Part shown: positions 44,675-56,600 of the stretch, in pieces
Position numbering within the stretch: the first letter of the stretch is position 1
Layout of the letters: every line of letters begins with the position of its first letter
Translations under genes and position numbers: made by a program
Assembly: GCF_018320785.1 (NCBI RefSeq)
Contig: NC_054882.1
Span: forward strand, 31,190,719 to 31,254,718
Source: Cheilinus undulatus
Lineage: Eukaryota > Chordata > Actinopteri > Labriformes > Labridae
Direction: 5' to 3'
DNA: 64,000 nt
Notes under the pieces: generated by a model
Databases searched by the model: none
What the model was told of the DNA's origin: nothing
What the model saw: only the letters and a program-made list of their open reading frames with translations

Positions 44675-47600
44675 CTGCAAGGGAAGAGAGGAAGATAACA
44701 GGCATGAGGAGACTGTCTGACTAATGGCTTCTTCTACATGCATGAGGATGCTCATTTGGATATGGATGAAAATAGAACAAAGAAACATGGTGGGCTTGGG
44801 CTGTTCTCTCCACTGGTTTGAACATATTGATGATATGGGCTTTGCGATTGATCCAAAAAGAATAGGAAGCCATGACTTGTGTTTTGCTATTGGATGTAAA
44901 GTCATGCATGTTGAAGCAGAATTAAGGAGACTTCAGCTTAACTCAGAATAATTTGAGATGAGAATTTGGAACTGATTTTTACAGCATCAGTGGAAAAAAA
45001 GTCAAGTAGTGGCCAGGACCATTCACCTGCCCAGCGCTGCTGTTGGCGAGGCACCCGGGAATGAAGTGGGGTGGATTATACCTTACTACGCAACAGCCCC
45101 CCTGTTGGATGTTCAGGAGTGCTGCACTCTGAGGAGTTTTTGGCTTTGTCCTTGTTGTTGTTGGGCTCGTTGTCTTTGATAATATCATACTGGCGACAAA
45201 AGAGGGCAATCACACCTGGGAGGAGAGGTAACATGGCTTCATGTCAACCAGCACTGAATACCCTCAAAACACACATATATGCACCTGCTATGGGTGGTTT
45301 TCTTCTGTCTTGTATAAGATTAAACAATTTGTGTTGTGCTTTATCTGGACTCACCTGCCCACATGACAAGTACCACCACGATGATGATGAGCTCCCCCGC
45401 CCTCAGCTGTGTGGACTGGCCTACTTCCTCCATCGTCACTTCATCTGAAGCAGCCAAGGAAAAAGGGTTTGAGTTTATTTTCACCAAGTAGTCGAATTCA
45501 GTTCTCAAATAAAAGGAAAAGACAAATCCAAATATAAAAAGTGTGCTGTTCATTTTGAGACAGTCTGTATTTCTCAAAATCTTTTTTTCTATTTAAAAGA
45601 TGACAAAGATGAACCTTTACCAGGGTGGTGGAAAGACTAAAGTTTGGAGAGAGAAAGGATCTGCTCATGATCCCAAACATACAAGCTCATATGTGAAACA
45701 CAGTGGAGGTAATGTCATGGCTTCTTCTGGGATGGGCTCATTAATCTATATTGATGATGTAGCACATGATGTCAGCAGAAAAATGAACTCAGAAGTCTTC
45801 AGAAACATTTTATCTGCCAGTATAAAGAAAGACGCAACCAAACTGACTTGTAAATCCTTTTGAAGCAGCAGCATAATGACCCAAAACACACTGGTGAAGC
45901 AACAAAGTATTTCATCAGGGGTAATCTGCAATTTCCACATAGGACAACTGCGCTGCGCAACGAGACGCCGCAAGTTTGCTCTGACCGAAATCGAGCGACC
46001 TCACCCACTAGAAGTGTGTCTAGAGCACTGGGCTCACGGGAGAACTGCGAGTTCACGCAGGAATAGCATGTCAACAGCGGGCTATTTTATCTTTTGGGGT
46101 TAATTTATCAACCTTTCCAGTATAAGTCCATGATGTTATTGCTCCCACCATTGGGTGAGTACATCAGGAAGTTAAAAGGTTAATGTTTGCTTAAGGGATC
46201 TGTGGTTTTATGTAAAATTCTTTGGCTAAATATCTTCAAAAGTTAACTTCTCTTCATCAGTGGTGCCGTTATAGCTCTGTGACATACTGACCTCCCAGCG
46301 ACCCTTTGCTCTCACTGCAGGATGAGACGTAACGTTGATATAGTTTTGATTTATGATGGAAACTCCATGCATTGTGTTGTATTTTAAAAGAACTGGATAT
46401 TCTACTCTTGTGACACCAGTTTGAAGCTTTCTGACTGACGGGAATTGGCGCAGTTTGGCAGCGCTCAATGCTAAAAATAGACCTGCAGCATATCTCGAAC
46501 AAAGTGGAGCGGAGTGGCGCTTCAGGGACGCGGTGCTGCAGGACTGGAGCACAGGCTGTGGAGCTGCTCTGATAGACTAGAGAGGGAGCAATTTGCTCCG
46601 CAGTACGACTTGCTGGCTGGATCACGGCGTGATTGCTGTATGTGGAAATTGGAAGTAAGGTAGATAGATGTTCTAGATGCTGCTAAAGAGTATAAAATGT
46701 ACACCCCTAGCAACAGGGATACTCATCATATTTGCTATTCCTTTTTCATTTTATTTAAATATATCTATTCACTTTTATTACGTAAAGCAGAAAGTCTTCA
46801 GCTGTTTTTTTGCATATCTTTCATTAGGATATTTTTAAAGCCTGTTAAATATTTTTCCTTGTCAATGTTACTTTCTAAATGTTGCTGAGTGGATTTAAGT
46901 TGGGAAATTGTAAATGTCTGCAGTTTTCTGTCAAAGACAAAACACAAAGTAACTTTACTACAACTTGACTGCAGGGTGTTGTGAAAGTCAGTGGTTTGAT
47001 TTAAAGTTCATTTGGGTGTACAGAGGACACCCATCCTGTTATTAGATGCAGCAGGTTTTGTGTGGTGGGTCCTGGTAGCAGGACCTCCATGCTCCGGTAG
47101 CTTTTAGCAACAAGCAGTTCAGCTAATCGACTGGCCTCTGTTGTCCAGTATTAACTAATTACAGTACAAAGCCCAAGGTGTCCGACACAGTTGCCAGCTG
47201 GCCTAACTGGGACTAACTGGTTAGCTTTAACACCTCTGATCTATGATGCACGCTCTACATTCAGTACCTTTATCTCCAGAATAAACATCTAAGAGAGAGA
47301 GACTATTGGTTCTGTTTTTCTTTTTTAATAATAATACGAATAACTATCATTATTGTCCAGTTTCTGTAAGCTCATAAAGACAGCCATGTACGGTGGCCCT
47401 GAGAGCTCACAGCACTGCAACTTAAGAAAACACATGCAAAAAGACAAAACACAAGCAAATTAAGAAAACATCTTCATCAATCTGACAACACATGCGCAGC
47501 ATTTAGAAAACACGCTGCAAAGACCAACACAACACATTCGAAAAACGCGCTGCAAATACACCGCAACACAACGGAAGTGTTTCCAGAGGACACTTAAAAG

Positions 47601-50600
47601 TGATGCACACGTTCGGACACGCTTGTTGATGTTGTTGACGCGGATTTTGAGTCACAGTGGTGCTGGAAAATGAGATAAAAAGTAAGTGTTTTTGATTAAT
47701 TTTAACATTGTGGTTGCATGATTCAGATATTAGCCTATTGCAGTGATCTGCTGTTAAACTATCGTTAGCCTTTTGCTTTTAATTAGCCTGCCAATTCTCA
47801 TAACCTGATGAAATAATACACACGGTTAATTCACTGTGAAACCATAGACTGTATATAGTGTGAAACACGCTGTTAGCTGGCTATAGTTACTATCAGAACC
47901 CTTAATAGGGGACAAGTAAGTTAAACTACTGGTGGGTTTTGCTGACATGGTTTCACACTATATACAGTATATGGTTTTACAGTGAATTAACCGTGTGTAT
48001 TATTTCATCAGGTTATGAGAATTGGCAGGCTAATTAAAAGCAAAAGGCTAACGATAGTTTAACAGCAGATCACTGCAATAGGCTAATATCTGAATCATGC
48101 AACCACAATGTTAAAATTAATCAAAAACACTTTTTATCTAATTTTCCAACACCACTGTAACTCAAAATCCACATCAACAACATAGATGTCAAGATGTAGA
48201 TGATGCGTTCGCTATCTGATGGTACGTCTTTGGGGCCGCCATCTTGGCAAGGGCAAAAGAGTGAGAGTGCAACAGAGTTATATGGGCAGACGGCATTGAA
48301 AAAGCCAAATTCCTGTGCTGATGCCCACAGATACGATGGGTTTCTCCCTCTGATGGTGGTGGTCTGGCTTTAAATATGTACAGGACTTCCGACCGGGTTG
48401 TTTATTAAAAGTTGTTACCTTATTTAAAATACAATGCACCCGCTGTTTTGGAAGGAAATGTGGAATCTTTCACTAGGTGTAGTACTGACCGTCATCTGAA
48501 TGTTAAAAGCCAGACTGGTCATTTTAATGTTGCTGGCAGAAAGCACCTCCTGGCTTTAAGTATTTATTTTTTTACTCAGTGTTATTTTAATGTCATTAAA
48601 TACAATACTTAAAATATACAACTAGGTGATACAAAATTTTTGGCGTTAGTAAAGCACGCAGTTCTTATCGCCCACTCCAAAAATATATTTGCCTTCATTT
48701 TCTGCTGTCCCACAAACCAATAAATCAGTCATCAGAAGACTGGTATTTGACTTAAATGCAGGAAAATTCTCTCGTTTTAACGATAAGCATTATTATATGC
48801 ACCGCAGAGAGAGAGAGTCAGTGTGCACCGCGCTGTACAGACAGTGTGAGTATCAGTTTGATTTAGGCTTTTTAGACAACATAAAGATGATCAAAGAAGC
48901 CAGGAACATTCAGCTTTAACTTTGCTCTTTCCTTCTTTGTTTTGCCACTTTTTGTTGTACCATAAAAAAGAAAATCATGAGAAATTAGAAATCACGTGAC
49001 TCGTCGGGACTTTTACCTGTTGAAACTTTAGTTTTCCTCATGTAGCTCTCTCTCTCTCTCTCTGCCTCCCATCTGATGATCCGCTCAGAAAATTTTACTG
49101 GAATCTGCTAGCTCTGTGGGTGTTTAAGTCAGAAATCCATCCCCTGCATGAGTAATTAAGCCGAGATCGGCCGTTGTGTCCTCACATGGCTAATATGCAC
49201 TGCAAACTCAAAAATCATCAGGTGAGAAAGGGCGTGACAACTCCCAGTGTATGCCTGCATGTAGCCTAGATTAAAGACCAGTTGCAAGATGAGAGGGAGA
49301 GAAATTATCTATATAAATCTATTTGGGGAAACAAAAACTATCTAATTATAGATTCTAAATATTCAATTACACATGTTCCCTGTACACCTCATAGACGTAA
49401 TAGGATTTTTAATTTAAAGTTGATCAGACCCACAATAAGTACCTCGATTTAACTCCAGTAAGTAATCAGTATGATGTTCAAGCTTTCATCTTTATAACGA
49501 AACAAATTTCATGTAGATTGGTTCAGGATTAAGCAAGGTAGGGCGGATTACAGGCGAAGTGGGCTGGTTTATAATGAGCGTTCACTAATCCCGCCAGTTC
49601 CAAGATGGCGGACCGGCAGATGCAGAGCGGCTACGTTTAATAGCTGTGGACGCGTCATCTACGTATCCATATCTATGGTCAACAGCATCAATAAGCGTGT
49701 CCGAACGTGTGCATCACTTTTAAGTGTCCTCTGGAAACACTTCCGTTGTGTTGCGGTGTATTTGCAGCGTGTTTTTCTAATGTGTTGTGGTCTATTTGCA
49801 GCGTGTTTTTCTAATGTGTTGTGTTGGTCTTTGCAGCGTGTTTTCTAAATGCTGCGCATGTGTTGTCAAATTGATGAAGATGTTTTCTTAATTTGCTTGT
49901 GTTTTGTCTTTTTGCATGTGTTTTCTTAAGTTGCAGTGCTGTGAGCTCTCAGGGCCACCGTAGCCATGGGTACTTACATACTTACAGTACTGCTGGATTG
50001 TGTTTTTTTTTAAGTCAATTGATTGACTGACTGATTGATTGATGATTATGTTTGCCTGTTTTAATGGATTGTGTGTGTATGTTTTTAAATCTTTCCAGCC
50101 TCCTTAGATATACTAAAGCCTGCACAGAAGAAGCCAACCAGCAAAAAAAAAAGCATGTTTGATCCATCCTTTGCTCTTTAAACCAAGATCAGCAGGATAT
50201 GACAGAACAGAAGGGCTGAGCGCTTTAGGGAAGATAGTCATCCCTCGTTTCCTTCTTTCCAGCTGTACTAAAAGACTTAAAGTTGCACACTCTGTCCTCT
50301 TTGTGCAATTATCTGGAGTAAAAACATTTGCTTGTCCTGCTGCGGAGTTTAGATTTATCTTTGGTCAAATGTTATCACCTCAGTTCATGCTGATTTATGC
50401 CGATGCTCTGTCTACTTAGATCTTCCTTGTAAATTAAAGTGAAATAGTGAAACTATAAAAATGATTTGTGGTCATCTGTGCTGTCTCTGTGCTGTTACTT
50501 TCTAGGAAAAAACAGTAAAAGCCTTTCATAAATAAATAAACTATTATCCATCCATCTATTCTTTATTCATGCTATCTATCAGATGCTTCAGTATTTGTCT

Positions 50601-53600
50601 CAAGATTTCTACATGTTTATTTCCTTTTCTGTAGATAACAATGGTGGTTTTCCCATTATAACCAGGAAATTCCTTAAGAAAATACCAAATTTCCAAGCTG
50701 TCTCTGGAAAATGGAGTACAAACAGATGTTGGAGGTTGGTCTGTAATGATGTCTCTTTGTCAAAGTGTGTTTTGTTCCATTAGGGGTCCATCTGCAACAT
50801 TTTTCATTGGTTGGAGATTTTAAAAAATAAGGGTTGCAGTTTTCCTCAATGGTGGGTCCTGGTGCAGGACCAGTTGAGAACCACCGCTGTATATGACAAC
50901 CAAAGGAATATTAATTACAAAAATCTAATTTGTCATTTGGGAAAATACAGTGGATTCAGAAAGTATTCAGACCCCCTTTATTTTTAAAAATTTTATGTTG
51001 GATCCTGTTTCTACAGTTAACAAAAACATTTTTATTCTCATCATCATCTGCACTCAAAACTCCATAATGACAACTTGAAAACAGAATTTTAGAAATGTTT
51101 ACAACTCTATGAAAATAACTAAAATATCATAATGACATAAGTATTCACACCCTTTGCAAAAACACTTATAATTTAGCTCAGGCTCCTCCCATTTCTCTTG
51201 ATCATGCTGAGATGTTTCTACACCTAGGTTGGTGTCTACCTGTGGTAAATTAAATCGATTGGACATGATTTGGAAAAGAACACATCTCTATAGAAGACCT
51301 CACAGCTGACAATGCATATCAGAGAAAAAACCAAACCATGAGGTCAAAGAAACATCCTGCAGATTTCAGAGACATGATTACTGCACGGCACAGAGCAGGA
51401 GAAGGCCACAAAAATTCTGTTACACTGAAAATTCCCAAGAGCACATAATTCTCAAGTGGAGGAAGTTTGGCACAATCAGAACTCCTCTGAGAGCTGGTTG
51501 TAGTGTTGCAGTACTCGAGAATAGTCTTGGTCTTGTGACTAGTTTTGAGACCACATTTCAAATGTCTTGGCATTGTCTCAGAATCAGGAGCATTTAAACT
51601 GGATCTTGTCTCAGGCTAGGACAGGCTTGACACTGGGTTTTCATAGTCAAGGTCTTTAGCAATCATGCCTCTGTTTGCTTACTCGTGGTGGTGAGCTCAG
51701 ATTTTTTGTTGCTACATTTTTTTCAGGCTGGGCATACAATGTCATTTTCAGTTGAATCAGTTGTCCCTGATTGATTAATGTTGTATTTTTATTTAAAACA
51801 GCTGCCGTAAGGTCGCCGATTGTTACATCTGATTGGAAATCTATTTAAGTGGCCAATGTGTCAGACATTTGCAAAGACTCAGATCTTAACATTTATTTTG
51901 GGCCTCATTTACCTGACAAATCTAGATAGACATTAAATTTTCATTTATTTAAAACATTTCTGGACTTACAAGGATTTATTTTGGGCAAGTTAGTTGGACA
52001 GATCTGCTAAGATTTGAGACTTTGGTTTGTGATGCTTTAAAAAAAAAAGTTGTGAAACCCTGTTTTTGCTGTCAAATTTATTTAAACACAAACTGAAATT
52101 AAAGAGAGAGAGCATTTTCATAGTTTAACTGTGGGATGATTTTTTAAAACTGATTTTCATGGTCTTGGTCTTGTCTCAATCTCAACCCCAAATAGTCTTG
52201 GTCTCGGTACACTCTGGTCTTTGGTTTCAGATAATATGGTCCTGACTATAACACTAGCTGGTTGCCCAGGCAAACTGAGCAATCGTAGTAGAAGGGCCTC
52301 AGTATGAGAAAGGACCAAGAACCAGAGGGACAACCATCACTGCAGCCCTCCACTGATGTGAGCTTTATGGCAGAGTGGCTAGATGGAAGCTTTCTCTCAG
52401 TGCAAAACACATGAAAGCCCACTTGGCTTTGCCGTGGAGCTTTTTTTGCAAATTCCATGTGAAATGCAAATCCAATAAATTTAATTTAACACAGGTGGAC
52501 TTCAATCTAGGTGTAGAAACATCTCAGCATAATCAAGAGAAACAGGAGTAGCCTGAGCTAAAATTTCAAGTGGTTTTGCAAAGAGTCTCATTTTTTTGTT
52601 TTTAATAAATCTGTAAAAAATTGAAAATTCTGTACTGACTTTGCCATTGTGCAAATAAAAGGTGCCACTTAAACCTTGATAACCAGGAATGTGAGTTTGT
52701 TAACTCTTCAATTTCTTCCTGTCATAAACATGAGAGACTCTGGCTAATTGGAGTGGTAAAAATACACACTAGTTTCAGTATTATTATTGTTATTCTACCC
52801 ATTTCCTCCTGCCTGTTTGACACAAAAACAGAATCTCAGACTCAGAAGGAAGGAGCCCAAAGCACATTGATTTGCCAACTCTTACAACAGCTCTGCCTGC
52901 CTTCCTTCTATGAGCTGATCAATGCCTTTTCTCCTTTTGGTTTACTATACTGTTGTGTTGGTTGCATGAGAACAGAGGCCCACAGGGCACATCAATACAC
53001 AATCAAGCTTCGAGTCACGCTTTGTGTGTCTGTTGATTTTTATTGGTCTATAAAATCAGTCAAGACATTAGAAGGGCGAGATCCACTGTGAAACTTTAAA
53101 GGATATATGCAGTTTTTCTTTTTAAGTCTATACATAATGAGTTAGTGAGCAAGTGTTCATGTAGTGTTTTTGTCTTTGCAAAGCCTTTACCTTTACCTTT
53201 GGAGGCCTGCGTCTCTGCCTCCTTTGGTGTTCGGAAGCGCAGGGGTTCACTCAGTGGACTTGTTCCAGACATACTAATGGACTGGACATGCACAATATAA
53301 TCCGTCTCTTCCTCCAAGTCCCATAATGCACAGGAACGTGTGGTGGTGTTGACTTCCTGGATGAATCGCAGCATGCGCACATCTTTTTTCTGTTGGAGTT
53401 AGCATTAAAGAGGACAGTCATAATTTATATTCTTAGGACAGAATCATAATCTGCTTTATTGGTTCATATGTTTCCACGTTTTTGACCGTGGTTTCTCTGA
53501 GTGTACCAAAATCAGTTTGCAAAAATATGCAAACAGACAGATCACCTAAAAAAAAACGAATTAAAGTTAGATAGATGCTGGTGAAAAGTAAACAGTCAAC

Positions 53601-56600
53601 TTTTTTTAAGATTTATTTTTGGGCTTTTTGTGTCTTTATTCTATAGAGAAGGATAGTGGATAGAGTTGGAAACGGAAGAGAGAGTGGGGAGAGACATGCG
53701 GCAAAGGGCCATGGTCCAGATTTGAACTCAGACCGCCTGCGTACATGGATAGTGCCTCAGACCGCCAGGCTATCTGTGCGCCCCTAAACATTCAACTTTA
53801 AGTGGGGGAAAGTACACGTTTAACATACTTCAGGAATGTCTACAAGTACAGTATAGAAGGAAGGATCATTAAAAACAATAGTGTATGCTGAAATAGGTGG
53901 TTGTTAATGAAAAAACTAACTGTGTAGGACAGGGGTGTCAAACTCAAGGCCCAGGGGCCAAATCTGGCCCATGCTGCAGTTAGACCGGTGTATGGCCCCA
54001 TAAAAATTGATAAGCAGTAAAAATTTGAAAAATTAAGGAATAAAAATAATTATACAAAAAAATTGGAATGAGGGAAAAAAATTAATTTGTTTTCATTTCA
54101 TATTTTGAATTTTGAAACTCAATTATGACTTCTAAGTTTGATTTTGACTTTTATTTGAATTTTTGATGTTTTCAATTATTAATTTTGTCTTTTTATCTCT
54201 TTTTTTTCTTATATTGTGATCTCCAGTTTTGACCTTTTCAAATCCAAACTTTGACTTTGAATCTCATATTTTTTTCTTCAAAACTTCTGATTAAAAATTA
54301 AATCTCATATTTTGATCTTTAAAACTAATAATTTCAAATTTAAACTCATATTTTGACCTTCAAAAATTCATAATTTCAAAAATTAAAGTCATATTTTGAC
54401 CATTAAAACTCATAATTACAAATTTAAATTCATATTTTGACCTTAAAAGCTCTTGATATCAAATTTAAACTCATATTTTGATTTTTAACACTTGTGATTT
54501 TGAATTTAAACTCATATTTTGACTTTAAACACTCATGATTGCAAATTTAAACTTGTATTTTGATCTTTAAAACTTATGATTTCAAATTTGCACTCATATT
54601 TTGACCATTGAAACTCATGATTTCCAATCTTATCTCATATTTTGGTCTTTAAAACTCATGATTTCAAATTTAAACTCATATTTTGACCATTGAACTTATG
54701 ATTTCTACTTTCTATCACATATATTCACCTTTTAAAAAAATTTTTTTTTACCTTTAATGTTTTGTTTTGACCTTTTGAAACTACTGTAATAAGTTTGACT
54801 TTTTATCCCAGGTATTTTGCCTTTAAACTCATTTTATTTTATTTTTTTTTAATCTCAGAATCATCTTTCATCAGTGCTAAAATTTTTCCCTTAATTCATC
54901 ACTGGTAAAAATGAGGTTGATAGTTTATGGTTAAATGTTGACCCTGTTAGGCTCTCAGGTATGATCTATCTTCACAGTCCTTCCTTGCTGTGACTGAATT
55001 TGACACCCCTGGTGTAAAAGGACAGAAAATTTACCAAAGAGTAACAACGAGGTAAAAGAAAATTCCTCGAGTGATCCAGTGGGTCATATTGAGCTACTTC
55101 TTGGGAATCCTTCTGCTGTGACACACTGGAGTAAGACCAACTGGGAATGGTTTATTTGGGCAGAGACAGGTTAAAAAAATCAACTAGATTGACTTTCATT
55201 GAATATTTTTAGATATTTTCTTGATATACAGTGCTTAACAAATTTATTAGACCACCTGTCATATTTGTCTCAAAGACCATCCAGCATCATGAAGTGCTTT
55301 AATTCGGACTCTTTCATTTTCAGTGAGCTCTCCACGTTTTACCATTTTGAACAGGAATGAGGAATTTCAAACTGAATTCACCCAAATTTGAGCCGGCTCA
55401 CTGGGCTTCTCTGAGAAGTCAGAAATGAATCAAGCATAACATTCAACCACTAAAACTCATTTTTCTGTTCAGGAATGCAAGTAAATAACTATATTTTGAC
55501 ATATTAATCAAGAAATATTAACGTGCTTTACTATTTTTTCATTTTTTTTTTTGTAAATCAGTCAATTTGAAAATTCATGGATAACAATAATAATTATATT
55601 TTAGCATTAAAAGTATCATTTGGGTTAAAGAGCTTCTACATATTGGTGTATTAACCATTGCAGAAACATAAAAAATTATTTCAGTAGTTACCAATGCTGT
55701 TAATTTAGGTCAGCTGTGGCATAAACCTTACTTTGGTTAGGGTTAGGGCGGTCTGATAAATTTGTTAAACACTGTATAACCAGAGCATGAATGTATAAAA
55801 TTCTTACTTTTTTAAGACAGAAAAGAAAAATAAAGTATGTACTGTTATTATATTACCAGTCTTATTTGCAGGCAATAAAGTGTGCAGATTTTGTCCAGCA
55901 CAGTTTAAAATGTGCTACCAGAAAAGAAGAGCATGAGGGAAAGGTTCAGATGAAGTGTTCATCATATCAGTATAAAGCAGGCACTTGACCTGGTATGGAA
56001 TATAATGCCATATGTTATTTAAACCTTCAGACAGTCGAAGTTTACAGCATTTCTTTCCCACTGCATGAACACTGTACAATTGTTAGAGAGTCACACATTT
56101 TGACCTTGCTCCTACTCAGTCATCCTACAAATGTAGCTTCCTGTGAATGAAGTACAACAATGTATGGGTGTGTGTATGGGAGGGCATTTATAAAGCAGGA
56201 TTTGTGACACCACATGCATACAGCATACACACACGTGTGACTATTTAACAGAGGAAGCACACATATGAACGTATGCCAGCTGTAAGTTGTACATGTAGCT
56301 GGACTGGCTGAAAATGTATACATGCACTTGTGTAATGCCTGAGTTGAGCTGAAATAAACCAAATCAGCACACGAACAAACAGGCGTACGCCAGTCCAGCT
56401 GTGTACATGACTCACAGCCACGCATACTTCTTTTGTTAAATAGTCACCTGTGTGGGTGTGATCTCTGCGTGCACGTGTAATCACAAATCAATGCTTTGTA
56501 TGTGTGTGAGTAATGTAGCTCCAGTAATGTGACATTTGTTTGTTGCTTCTCTGACAACCAAAATGGTAAATTTACGAATGCATCCATCTGCTCACCTGCT

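Noticed and set aside
45071..45448. 125-codon plus ORF overlapping fndc5 exons 4 and 5
   Set aside because: It is the antisense shadow of the conserved minus-strand exons.
53700..53784. Possible tRNA gene on the minus strand
   Set aside because: The tRNA-like part lacks a proper cloverleaf, is followed by a SINE body and tail and is flanked by a target duplication, so it is a SINE head.
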